A stretch of DNA of 63,411 bases from Eubacterium sp. (GTDB lineage Bacteria; Bacillota; Clostridia; Lachnospirales; Lachnospiraceae): positions 1-63,411 of the forward strand of contig JAAWDZ010000062.1 of the NCBI GenBank assembly GCA_022794015.1. The letters run 5' to 3'. A program made the translations under genes and the position numbers. The notes beneath the pieces are model-generated. The model did not search any database and was not told the origin of the DNA. It saw nothing but the letters and a program-made list of their open reading frames with translations. Positions within the stretch are counted from its first letter, which is position 1; every line of letters starts with the position of its first letter. This document shows positions 44,028-52,929 of the stretch, one piece after another.

Positions 44028-46670
44028 CTACCACCTGTTTTTCACCTTGTTCTGCAGCTCAAACAGTCGGTTTAGCGCCTCCATGGGCGTTAGGCTATTG
44101 ATATCAATCTCTCGTAACTCTGCAATAATATCGTCGTCTTTTAAAGTATCAAACAACGACATCTGCGCCAGATCGACTTCATCCAATGCTGTTTTTTTCT
44201 TTTTCACACTGGCGTTTACTTTGATGTTTCTGGCTATTCCGGAAATGTCGTTTGCGCTCAATTCTTCTACAATTTCTCTGGCGCGCTCCAATACGGAATC
44301 CGGCAGGCCGGCCAGCTTTGCCACCTGGATGCCATAGCTTTTGTCTGCTCCGCCGGGAACAATTTTACGTAAAAACACAATATCGTCGCCTTTTTCCTTT
44401 ACGGCGATACAGTAATTATTTACATTATCCAGCTTTCCCTCAAGCTCCGTCAGTTCATGGTAGTGTGTGGCAAATAGTGTTTTGGCTCCAAGCAGCCTGG
44501 GATTACTGATGTGCTCTACAACTGCCCAGGCAATACCAAGTCCGTCAAAGGTACTTGTACCGCGTCCGATTTCGTCTAAAACCAGCAGTGAATCTGACGT
44601 GGCATTCTTTAAAATATTGGCGACCTCTGTCATCTCCACCATAAAGGTACTTTGTCCGCTTGCCAGATCATCTGACGCGCCTACCCGTGTAAAAATCCGG
44701 TCAACAACGCCGATATTGGCGGAATCTGCCGGCACAAAGCTTCCAATCTGCGCCATCAGTACAATCAGGGCTGTTTGCCGCATATATGTGGATTTGCCGG
44801 CCATATTTGGTCCGGTAATGATGGAAATACGCTGTTTGCTGCTGTCTAAATATGTGTCGTTGCTGATAAACATTTCATGGCGGATCATGTTTTCCACAAC
44901 CGGATGACGGCCGCCCTTGATATCAATGATGCCTTTGCGATTCAATCTGGGCCTGCAGTAACGGTTTTGCTCCGCAACATGGGAAAATGAAGTAAAAACA
45001 TCCAGCTTGGCAACTGCCTTTGCCGTCTTTTGAATTCGGACAATCTCTGCCGCTATGGATTCCCGGATCTCGCGGAACAATTCATATTCAAGCACCGTTA
45101 ATTTGTCTTCAGCACCTAAAATAATGTCTTCCAGTTCCTTTAATTCCGGCGTAATATACCGTTCCGCATTGGCCAGGGTCTGTTTTCTGGTAAAATATTC
45201 CGGCACCAGATTTTTATAGGAATTGGTCACTTCCAGATAATAACCAAACACTTTGTTGTATTTAATTTTCAGATTTTTAATGCCTGTTTTTTCCCGTTCT
45301 CTGGCTTCTAGCTGGGCAAGCCAGGATTTGCCTTCTGTTTTGGAGGTACGCAGCTTGTCCACTTCTTCGTTATATTTCTCCCGGATAATGCCACCGTCAT
45401 GGGCCAGCACAGGCGCGTCTTCTATAATACCGCGATCTATCAGAAGAAACAGATCCTCTAACGGATCCATCTCCTGTCGGATCTGCTGTATCAATTCGCT
45501 CTTAAAATCTGATAAAAGCGTATGCAGCGGCGGCAGCATGCGCAGGGAATTTTTAAAGGCCACCAGATCTCTTGGGCTTGCGGTCTGATAGGCAATCCGG
45601 GTAACCAGACGTTCCAGATCATAGATGGGATTTAAATATTCGCGAATCTCCTCTCTGGCAATCATCTGACCTGTCAGCTCTTCTACCGCATCCAGACGCG
45701 CAGCGATTTCAGCCGGATCGATCAATGGCTGTTCAATATAGGAACGTAAAAGGCGGGCGCCCATCGCGGTTTTCGTCTTATCAAGCACCCAGAGCAGAGA
45801 GCCTCGTTTGCTCTTTTCCCGAAGCGTTTCGGAAAGCTCTAAATTGCGTCTGGTAGAGCTGTCAATCATCATAAATTTGCCTGTAACATAGGGATGGATT
45901 GCCGTTATATGGGCCAGGGAATTTTTCTGTGTTTCGTACAGATACTTAAGCAGGGCGCCTGCTGCAATACTTCCGTATATGAAATCATGCAGCCCTATTC
46001 CCTCTAAGCTGTGGATATGGAAATGTTCTTTTAAAGTACCGATTGCTGTGGCATCGTCAAAATACCAGGATTCCAGTGCACCGGCACAGATATGAAAACG
46101 GTTTTTGATCTCTTCCAAATCAATGCCGCTCATTAAAAATGCTTCATTACAGACGATTTCGGCCGGGCTGTATTTGTAAATCTCGTCTAAAAGCTTACGC
46201 TTTGCATCCGCTTCGGTCACGTAATAATCTCCCGTGCTGACATCTGCAATGGCTATGCCATATTTTTCAGCGAAGCAGACAATGCACATAATATAATTAT
46301 TTTTGGTTTCGTCCAGAGCATGGCTGTCCGTATTGGTTCCGGGCGTTACAACGCGGATTACTTCCCGTTTTACAATCCCTTTTGCCGTTTTCGGATCCTC
46401 AACCTGTTCGCAGACGGCTACTTTATAGCCTTTGTGTACCAGACGGTTCAGGTACCCTTCCACAGCATGATATGGCACGCCGCACATCGGCGCGCGCTCT
46501 GCAGCGCCGCAGTTTTTGCTGGTCAGGGTAAGTTCAAGTTCTTTGGATGCGATTTTAGCATCCTCAAAAAACATTTCATAAAAATCACCTAAACGATAAA
46601 ATAAGATGCAGTTTTTGTATTCCTCTTTTGTTTTTAAATATTGCTGCATCATTGGTGTGTATTCATTCAA
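44028..46670 (-). CDS. mutS: DNA mismatch repair protein MutS
   Basis: 880 residues if it starts at TTG 46670 (GGAAGGA at 46686-46680, 9 nt upstream), giving NEYTPMMQQYLKTK, the normal MutS N-terminus; the ATG at 46739 lies inside a palindromic repeat and adds an unusual tail. Domain I carries the mismatch wedge (GDFYEMFFEDA, with Phe and Glu). The ATPase domain has GPNMAGKSTYMRQ and DEIGRGTSTFDG. Binds mismatches and recruits MutL, encoded 53 nt downstream. Confidence 0.96.
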   Translation of the reverse strand: MNEYTPMMQQYLKTKEEYKNCILFYRLGDFYEMFFEDAKIASKELELTLTSKNCGAAERAPMCGVPYHAVEGYLNRLVHKGYKVAVCEQVEDPKTAKGIVKREVIRVVTPGTNTDSHALDETKNNYIMCIVCFAEKYGIAIADVSTGDYYVTEADAKRKLLDEIYKYSPAEIVCNEAFLMSGIDLEEIKNRFHICAGALESWYFDDATAIGTLKEHFHIHSLEGIGLHDFIYGSIAAGALLKYLYETQKNSLAHITAIHPYVTGKFMMIDSSTRRNLELSETLREKSKRGSLLWVLDKTKTAMGARLLRSYIEQPLIDPAEIAARLDAVEELTGQMIAREEIREYLNPIYDLERLVTRIAYQTASPRDLVAFKNSLRMLPPLHTLLSDFKSELIQQIRQEMDPLEDLFLLIDRGIIEDAPVLAHDGGIIREKYNEEVDKLRTSKTEGKSWLAQLEAREREKTGIKNLKIKYNKVFGYYLEVTNSYKNLVPEYFTRKQTLANAERYITPELKELEDIILGAEDKLTVLEYELFREIRESIAAEIVRIQKTAKAVAKLDVFTSFSHVAEQNRYCRPRLNRKGIIDIKGGRHPVVENMIRHEMFISNDTYLDSSKQRISIITGPNMAGKSTYMRQTALIVLMAQIGSFVPADSANIGVVDRIFTRVGASDDLASGQSTFMVEMTEVANILKNATSDSLLVLDEIGRGTSTFDGLGIAWAVVEHISNPRLLGAKTLFATHYHELTELEGKLDNVNNYCIAVKEKGDDIVFLRKIVPGGADKSYGIQVAKLAGLPDSVLERAREIVEELSANDISGIARNIKVNASVKKKKTALDEVDLAQMSLFDTLKDDDIIAELREIDINSLTPMEALNRLFELQNKVKNRW

Positions 46671-46723
46671 AGCGTTTATTCCTTCCGTTTCTCTATTCTG
46701 CCTCAGTCTGTGCCAGATATTTT

Positions 46724-46781
46724 GTAACAGTCTAAACAAACTGCCCTGTTACCTCAGAATAATGGCCGTCTGAGCTGCTAC
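46724..46781. repeat. short palindromic element upstream of mutS
   Basis: GTAACAG (46724-46730) and CTGTTAC (46746-46752) are perfect inverted arms, followed by GTCTGAGCTGCTAC, which resembles the GTCTGAACTGTTAC end of the copy at 28515-28600. Lies in the mutS leader, so it would form a hairpin in the mRNA. Confidence 0.6.
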
Positions 46782-46784
46782 GAT

Positions 46785-46813
46785 ATTTTAACATAAGAAA
46801 AAACCAGATTCAA
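46785..46813 (-). promoter_or_regulatory. mutS promoter
   Basis: Minus strand: TTGAAT (46813-46808), 17-bp spacer, TAAAAT (46790-46785) with TG extension. Transcription near 46778 leaves a leader of about 108 nt containing the palindrome. Confidence 0.7.
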
Positions 46814-46854
46814 CCAGTTTGTTGTAAAATTAAAACTGCCTGTGACCTCCGGTA

Positions 46855-46995
46855 GTTACTGTTTATACGCTACTGTTCCGTGAGGTGTTTTGCATATTTT
46901 GTGCGAAAATCCCGAATTTTTCAGCGCGAAATCGCATCTTTTTGCGATTTCTGTGCATCGCGAAGCGTGTTACTGGTCACGGAGGGAACAGTAAC
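46855..46995. repeat. dispersed palindromic element, 141-bp copy
   Basis: From GTTACTGTTTA (46855) to GGAACAGTAAC (46985-46995), with the same interior as 20957-21099 including the GAAATCGCA…TGCGATTTC hairpin and GCGAAGCGTGTTACTGGTCACGG. Its last 26 bp are the end of the carboxypeptidase gene read on the minus strand. Confidence 0.88.
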
Positions 46996-47821
46996 CTCCA
47001 ATAAGAACGCCGAAGGAATCCTTGCCGTGCCCGATCTTTTGCGTTTTTAAAATCGGAATGTCTGGTGCAAAGCTTTGTACCAGTGAAACGATATCCGGCT
47101 GTTGACGCTCTTGTTCTATTTTTGTAAAAGTTCCCAGAATAATGCCGTTGATTTTTTCAAAGGACCCCATGAGTTTTAGCTGGGTTAAATAAGATACCAT
47201 TTGAGGGATATCTCCGCCAGATGCTTCCAGGCACAGAATTTTTCCAGTCAGATCCGGAAAAAACTCTGTGCCTGCAAGTTTGAGCAGACAGCGTATATTT
47301 CCGCCTGCTATAATTCCTGCCATATGATTTCCCTGAATAAATTGATACGGAAAATCAAACAGTTTTTTTTCATCTGTAAAAACAGTTTTTTCAAAAGCTT
47401 TTCTCTGCATCATTCCCTGGCCGGATATCAGATTCCTGATTTGATAGAGTATCCCCGTATTTCCGGTTTTTGAATATATGGCGTTCAAAAGAACAGTCAG
47501 ATCGCTGTATCCCCAGAGCTGTTTTTTGCATTTGGCAATAATCTCAAAATCCAGATACGGAATGACTTCGTTGGCAATATCTCCGCCTGAAATATCAAAA
47601 ATGGCCTGAATCTGGCTGTCGCGATAAAACTCCATAAGCATTTGCGCACGTTCTTGTCCGGTTCCGGAAAATACGGTATCTGATGCATACAGATATCTGC
47701 TAAAAACTGGCACGAGCCCCGTTTCTTTTAAGTAAGCTGCTAATTGTCCAACGATTTCTTTCCGGGTATTGGAAAGCCCGTTTGAGCAGCATACAATTCC
47801 TACTTTACTTCCGTATTCCAC
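46970..47821 (-). CDS. LD-carboxypeptidase (peptidase S66)
   Basis: 283 residues from GTG 47821, 5 nt after a perfect AGGAGG; upstream in-frame ATGs would overlap the previous gene. S66 features: N-terminal VGIVCCSNGL, nucleophile Ser in WGYSDLT, catalytic Glu in LEASGG and His in IGHGKDSFG. Removes D-Ala from the L,D bond of tetrapeptide stems in peptidoglycan recycling. The last codons (YCSLRDQ and the stop) come from a dispersed palindromic element, so the native C-terminus has been replaced or trimmed by a few residues. Confidence 0.9.
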   Translation of the reverse strand: MEYGSKVGIVCCSNGLSNTRKEIVGQLAAYLKETGLVPVFSRYLYASDTVFSGTGQERAQMLMEFYRDSQIQAIFDISGGDIANEVIPYLDFEIIAKCKKQLWGYSDLTVLLNAIYSKTGNTGILYQIRNLISGQGMMQRKAFEKTVFTDEKKLFDFPYQFIQGNHMAGIIAGGNIRCLLKLAGTEFFPDLTGKILCLEASGGDIPQMVSYLTQLKLMGSFEKINGIILGTFTKIEQERQQPDIVSLVQSFAPDIPILKTQKIGHGKDSFGVLIGGYCSLRDQ

Positions 47822-47849
47822 TGCATCCTCCTGTTTTTTTCTCTGATAT

Positions 47850-49439
47850 TCAGGCATATGGCCTGTAGTTTGCCGCAATCGCTTCTGCCGTTTTCATGCC
47901 GTCCATAGCGGCAGACATAATGCCGCCCGCATATCCTGCCCCTTCTCCGCAGGGATAAAGCCCCCGTATACTGCTTTGGAAATCTTCTCCACGGTGAATT
48001 CGGACGGGAGAAGAGGTTCGGCTTTCTATACCGGAAAGTATGGCGTCGTCACGGTCAAACCCCGGTATTTTTCCGCCAAACTGCTCCATTCCGCTCAGGA
48101 AGGACTCATAAAGCTCTTTTTGAAAAAGGGTATGCAGGGATGCAAGCTGTGCGGCTCCTTTTGTGAGGGAAGAAAACGTGCTGTAGGATGTGCTTCTTTG
48201 GCGGCGTTTAAAGTCGCCATAAAGCTGCTGGGGAATAGCGCCGCCGCCCAGTCGGAATGTGGCAGACTCCAGGCTGCGTTGAAATGAAACGCCGGAAAGC
48301 GGGCCAAAATCCGGATAGTCTTTTGGTGTGACGGACACGATAACGGCGCTGTTTGCATTTGCGCTGTCCCGCCTGTAACAGCTCATGCCGTTGACGGCCA
48401 AATGGTTTTCTTCGGAAGAAGCATTGACAACATAGCCGCCGGGACACATGCAAAAGGAATAAACGCCCCTGCCCCCGGTTCCGCTGGCTGTCAGCTTATA
48501 GGCGGCCGGAGGAAGGAGCGCTGCCGCATCACCGTACTGGCTGTGATTTATCATTTCCTGCGGGTGTTCCACACGCAATCCCACGGCAAATGATTTGGCT
48601 TCCATCGGGACCTGATGCCCAAGCAGCATATCGAAGGTATCCCTTGCGCTGTGGCCGACAGCGAGTACCAGCGCCTGAGTATCTAACCATGTTTCATGGT
48701 TGATTTCTACAGCGGTAAGAACCCCGTTTTGGATACGGATATCTGTCATACAGTGTTCAAACAGAAATGTGCCGCCATTTCGGATGATTTCCTGCCGGAT
48801 TGCAGGAATGACCTTCGAAAGGATATCTGTTCCGATATGCGGTTTTGCTTCGTAGCAAATTTGCTCTGGCGCGCCGTGCTTTGTAAAAATTTCAAGTACC
48901 TTTCGATTACGCCCGCAGACATCTTTGACTAGGGTATTGAGTTTTCCGTCTGAAAATGTACCTGCTCCGCCTTCTCCGAACGATACGTTAGATTCCGGGT
49001 TTAATTTGCCGCCTTTCCAGAACTGCTCTACGTCTTTTTGCCGTTCTTTGGCTGTTTTGCCGCGTTCTAAAATAATTGGGGCGTAGCCTGCCTCTGCCAG
49101 CAGATATGCGCAGAAAAGCCCGGCCGGACCGCTTCCTGCAATCACGGGACGCTCAGAAAGAATCCCGCTTCCCGATACCGGAAACTGATATGGTTTCGGT
49201 TCGGTGAAACGGATGGTGTTACAGTGCAGCCGGCTTACGATTTTTTGATCCTTTGCAGTGGATGCTTCTATCGTGTAAACATATTGGATATCCTTTTTTT
49301 TGCGGGCGTCCAGCGACTGTTTTACGATGCGGTAAGATAAAATATCTTCTTTGTTTATGCGCAGCTGTTTTGCAATTTTCGCTTCCATATCTTCTTTTGT
49401 GTGCGTAATGGGAAGCTTTAACTGTTGAATTTGTATCAT
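47850..49439 (-). CDS. FAD-dependent dehydrogenase (COG2509 type)
   Basis: 529 residues. N-terminal ~90-residue domain, then the FAD site (PVIAGSGPAGLFCAYLLAEAG…LERG), SFGEGGAGTFSDGKL and a C-terminal PCGEGAGYAGGIMSAAMDG. This COG2509 family is widespread in Clostridia with no proven reaction. 28 nt before the S66 peptidase start. The gap upstream (49440-49569) contains a lone TATAAT on the minus strand with a poor -35. Confidence 0.88.
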   Translation of the reverse strand: MIQIQQLKLPITHTKEDMEAKIAKQLRINKEDILSYRIVKQSLDARKKKDIQYVYTIEASTAKDQKIVSRLHCNTIRFTEPKPYQFPVSGSGILSERPVIAGSGPAGLFCAYLLAEAGYAPIILERGKTAKERQKDVEQFWKGGKLNPESNVSFGEGGAGTFSDGKLNTLVKDVCGRNRKVLEIFTKHGAPEQICYEAKPHIGTDILSKVIPAIRQEIIRNGGTFLFEHCMTDIRIQNGVLTAVEINHETWLDTQALVLAVGHSARDTFDMLLGHQVPMEAKSFAVGLRVEHPQEMINHSQYGDAAALLPPAAYKLTASGTGGRGVYSFCMCPGGYVVNASSEENHLAVNGMSCYRRDSANANSAVIVSVTPKDYPDFGPLSGVSFQRSLESATFRLGGGAIPQQLYGDFKRRQRSTSYSTFSSLTKGAAQLASLHTLFQKELYESFLSGMEQFGGKIPGFDRDDAILSGIESRTSSPVRIHRGEDFQSSIRGLYPCGEGAGYAGGIMSAAMDGMKTAEAIAANYRPYA

Positions 49440-49569
49440 GAGAATTCCTTTCTTGTTTCAAGTTTATCCGATCAGAACACGTTTTCTGTCGATTTCCCGA
49501 TTCAAGCCTGATTTTTGTAATATTAGCTTATTATATCTGACATTGCCTGATCAGAAAGTAAAGTTTTAA

Positions 49570-50802
49570 TTATTCCGCTGCATGTACACCTGCTACATAT
49601 CCGGAAGCCCAGGCCCACTGCAGGTTATATCCTCCGCAAATTCCGTCAATATCCACTACCTCTCCCGCAAAGTAAAGTCCGGACACTATCTTAGATTCCA
49701 TTGTCTGTGCCCAAATCCCATCCGTCCTCACTCCGCCTGCAGATGTCTGTGCCGCCGCAAATCCCTTTGTATCTGCGATATCCACCTTAAAACACTTAAA
49801 TTCCTTACACAACTCTCTGATTTTTCTTTCTGAAACATGTCCCGCTTCTTCTCTGGGCGAAATACCGCTTTGTTTCAAAAACAACGGAATCAGTTTTTTT
49901 GAAAATAGTCCAATTAACGCTTCCTCTGCAGTCTTCCCGTCGCCCCTCCCAAATCTTTTCTTCATTTCTTCATACAGCTTTTCTTCCTGCATATAAGGTA
50001 CAAAATCCAGCAATGCCTGAACACTTTTTTTATCATACAGGGCTTTGGCCGCATATCTGCTCACCTGAAATGTGGGAATCCCTGAAATTCCGCAGTCCGT
50101 CAGCTGCACTTCTCCCCTGTCCTCACAGACAGGCTCCTGTTCCACCAGTAATTTCACCCGGCAATCTGTCCGCACACCCGCAATCGATTTAAAAAACGTC
50201 TGTTTCGCCTTCAGCTGCACCAATGCAGGCACCATTATCACAAAAGTATGCCCCAGCTTTTCAATCAGACCATATGCGCTTCCATCACTTCCGGATTTTG
50301 GGAAAGCCCTGCCGCCGCAGGCAAAAATACAGCTGTCTGCGCGAAATCGTTCCTGATTAGAAGAAATCAGAAAACCATTCCCTTTTTTTTGTACCGACGT
50401 CACCTCGCATCCGGTCACTATCTGCACGCCAAGCCTTCTAAGCTCCATCCGCAAAACATCTAACACCGCTGCCGCCTGCTCACTTGCCGGATAAAAACAG
50501 CCGTCCCGTTCTTTGGGATAAATCCCCAGTTCCTGAAAGAAAGCCACCGTTTCTTCAAAACCAAACTGTTCCAAAACGGGCAGCACAAAAGCAGGGTCTT
50601 CGCCCCTGTAGCAGCGTAAGCCCTGCCTGCGGTTGGTATAATTACATTTTCCGTTTCCGGTGGACAAAATTTTCTTTCCAATCCGGTCCATATGCTCTAA
50701 TATCGTCACAGCCGCGCCTTTGCGCGCTGCAGCTATTGCAGCTGTCATGCCGGATGCGCCTCCGCCGATAATCAGTATTTTTTTCACTTTTTTCCCCTTC
50801 AT
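49570..50802 (-). CDS. NAD(P)/FAD-dependent oxidoreductase, HI0933/YhiN family
   Basis: 410 residues from ATG 50802 (AGGAG 4 nt upstream, overlapping the previous gene); a GTG six codons later is an alternative. Rossmann motif IIGGGASGMTAAIAAARKG, NGKCNYTN, and GLYFAGEVVDIDGICGGYNLQWAWASG at the C-terminus are diagnostic. Reaction unknown. Follows the M23 gene with an 8-nt stop-start overlap. Confidence 0.9.
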   Translation of the reverse strand: MKGKKVKKILIIGGGASGMTAAIAAARKGAAVTILEHMDRIGKKILSTGNGKCNYTNRRQGLRCYRGEDPAFVLPVLEQFGFEETVAFFQELGIYPKERDGCFYPASEQAAAVLDVLRMELRRLGVQIVTGCEVTSVQKKGNGFLISSNQERFRADSCIFACGGRAFPKSGSDGSAYGLIEKLGHTFVIMVPALVQLKAKQTFFKSIAGVRTDCRVKLLVEQEPVCEDRGEVQLTDCGISGIPTFQVSRYAAKALYDKKSVQALLDFVPYMQEEKLYEEMKKRFGRGDGKTAEEALIGLFSKKLIPLFLKQSGISPREEAGHVSERKIRELCKEFKCFKVDIADTKGFAAAQTSAGGVRTDGIWAQTMESKIVSGLYFAGEVVDIDGICGGYNLQWAWASGYVAGVHAAE

Positions 50803-50809
50803 ACAGCTC

Positions 50810-51448
50810 CTAATCACAAATCCAGTATGTTAATTTATGCGCTTCCAGTTCTTTTAAAAAAGGGTAGGGATTGTAACTTTGTTCCTGCCCGTCCTCTCCG
50901 TCCAAATAGACGCCGACATGCAGGTGTACCGGGAAATATCCGGTCGTGCCTTCTACCTCGCTGTATCCGGTATCACCCATAAATCCCAACAGCTCTCCCG
51001 CTTTCACTTCATCCCCGACGGCAATATCCGGCGCATAATCGCTTAAATGGGCATAATAAAAATAGACCCCACGCGTACTGCGCACACCGATCCGATAGCC
51101 GCCCAGTTTCAGCCATCCCATTTTCTCTATGTATCCGTCCGATATGCTGACGACAGGATAACGGCCCCTTTTATTGAGCGCGGCCATAATATCGCATCCT
51201 TCATGAGTCCGTTCTCCGCCGAATTTGCGGCTGTCCATCCAGCTGTCCGCATAACTTACGCTAAAACGTTCTTTGTCGTATGCAGATTCCGGTATGGGAA
51301 AATAAGTGATATCCTCCCATACCGCTTCCAGTACATCCGTTTCCTTCTGTCCGGTTTGCTGGTAAAAACAAAAGAACAGCCAGGCATCCGCCGTTACCAG
51401 AATAAAAAACAGTAAAAAAAGCAAGAATCCTTTACGCACTCTGTTCAA
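50810..51448 (-). CDS. membrane-anchored M23 peptidase family protein
   Basis: 212 residues from TTG 51448, 3 nt after the pepD stop, with GGGAG 12 nt upstream; a longer frame back to 51604 overlaps pepD and is unlikely. N-terminal membrane helix (GFLLFLLFFILVTADAWLFF). LytM/M23 region: HEGCDI (HxxxD first metal motif), YAHLSDYAP, GDEVKAGELLGFMGDTG and VHLHVGV (HxH). An active-site Zn set (H, D, H) appears intact. Likely peptidoglycan endopeptidase or, if regulatory, an activator. Confidence 0.85.
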   Translation of the reverse strand: MNRVRKGFLLFLLFFILVTADAWLFFCFYQQTGQKETDVLEAVWEDITYFPIPESAYDKERFSVSYADSWMDSRKFGGERTHEGCDIMAALNKRGRYPVVSISDGYIEKMGWLKLGGYRIGVRSTRGVYFYYAHLSDYAPDIAVGDEVKAGELLGFMGDTGYSEVEGTTGYFPVHLHVGVYLDGEDGQEQSYNPYPFLKELEAHKLTYWICD

Positions 51449-51450
51449 AT

Positions 51451-52899
51451 TTATTTCATACTCCCAAGCAGTTCTGTCAGAAAGCGGTAGGTACGCCCGG
51501 CGGAAGGAATGTTTAACCGCTCTTTTGGCGTATGAATGTCCAGATTGTCCGGTCCAAACGATATGGCGTCCAGACCCTCTATCTTGTCGCAAAACAGGCC
51601 GCATTCCAGCCCTGCATGAATCGCTTCAAATACTGGATCTTTTCCGAAAAGCCTGTGATATACTTCTGCCGCTTTCTGCCGTACTACAGAATCCGCATGG
51701 TATTCCCACGCCGGATAATCGCCTTCTATTATGATCGTTCCACCCAGAAATTCTGCCAGATACGTCAGTCTGTCCGTAAGCGCCTGCTTGCGGCTTTTTA
51801 CACTGCTGCGGACGGAGGAAGTCAGAAAAAACGCTTCCGCGCCAAGCTCCATAATTCCCGCGTTTAAAGATGTTTCTACCAGTCCCTTTATATTTGTACT
51901 CATATGCATAACGCCATTTGGCACGTTACAAAGATAAAATAATACCTTTTGCATGGACGAGGGGCTTAAAACCGGCGTTGACATCTTTTCAAATACCCTG
52001 ATCTCCACGGAAAGCTCCGGTTCCGTTACGGCATATTCCTTTTTTAAAATATCTGTAATTTCTGCCGCAAATCTCTGAAAATCCTCGAATCCTTCCTCAG
52101 GAACCAGCAGAGAAGCGCACGCCATACGCGGAATCGCATTGTCTTTTAAACCGCCTTTTAAGGACGCTATGCCAAACGGCATCCGCTGTTCCATGTATTT
52201 TAAAATGCGCCCCATTTCAATAATAGCATTTGCATGTTCCTTGTCAATTTCGCTGCCGGAATGACCGCCCAAAAGTCCAACGAGCCTTACAGATACGCCA
52301 ATGCCCTCTGCCGTCTGATATACTGCCGGAATACTGGTCCGGGCAGTAAGCCCTCCGGCGCAGCTTGTAAGGAAATGGCCTTCCTCCTCCGAATCCAGGT
52401 TGAGCAGAATCCGTCCTTTTAACATGGACAAATCAATTTCCTTTGCGCCGAGCAGCCCGACCTCTTCATTTGATGTGAGGACTACTTCAAGCCGGGGATG
52501 TTTTAGCGTATCATCATCTAAAATGGCAAGTGCATACGCAACAGCAATACCGTCGTCTGCACCTAAAGTCGTACCGCGTGCTTTCAGGAAATCTCCGTCT
52601 ACATAGAGATCCAGTCCCTCTTTTTCAAAATCAATTCTGCATTCTGCTTCTTTTTCACAAACCATGTCGATATGCCCCTGTAAAATGACAGGCCCGGCAT
52701 TCTCGTATCCTGCCGACGCTTCTTTCAGAATAATCACGTTGTCCGCGTCGTCCTGATAGTACGTAAGGCCGTGCTCCTTTGCAAATGTTACAAGGTAATC
52801 GCTGATTTCTTTTGTATGGTAGGATCCATGTGGGATCTGACTGATTTCCCAGAAATAACGGAACACATTCTCCGGCTGTATATTTTTAAAAATACTCAT
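51451..52899 (-). CDS. pepD: aminoacyl-histidine dipeptidase (M20 family)
   Basis: 482 residues. Metal and catalytic motifs of M20/PepD: LQGHIDMV, TTLGADDGIAVA, TSNEEVGLLGA and C-terminal HAGLECG. Hydrolyses Xaa-His and other dipeptides in the cytosol. AAGGAG precedes ATG 52899; divergent from ylbJ with only 30 bp between start codons. Confidence 0.95.
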   Translation of the reverse strand: MSIFKNIQPENVFRYFWEISQIPHGSYHTKEISDYLVTFAKEHGLTYYQDDADNVIILKEASAGYENAGPVILQGHIDMVCEKEAECRIDFEKEGLDLYVDGDFLKARGTTLGADDGIAVAYALAILDDDTLKHPRLEVVLTSNEEVGLLGAKEIDLSMLKGRILLNLDSEEEGHFLTSCAGGLTARTSIPAVYQTAEGIGVSVRLVGLLGGHSGSEIDKEHANAIIEMGRILKYMEQRMPFGIASLKGGLKDNAIPRMACASLLVPEEGFEDFQRFAAEITDILKKEYAVTEPELSVEIRVFEKMSTPVLSPSSMQKVLFYLCNVPNGVMHMSTNIKGLVETSLNAGIMELGAEAFFLTSSVRSSVKSRKQALTDRLTYLAEFLGGTIIIEGDYPAWEYHADSVVRQKAAEVYHRLFGKDPVFEAIHAGLECGLFCDKIEGLDAISFGPDNLDIHTPKERLNIPSAGRTYRFLTELLGSMK

Positions 52900-52929
52900 A
52901 GCTGTCTCCTTTTCTTAATATATTAGAGT

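Noticed and set aside
48208-48593. several open frames opposite to the FAD dehydrogenase
   Set aside because: Shadows of a well-conserved gene; Arg/His/Cys-rich composition and no start signals.
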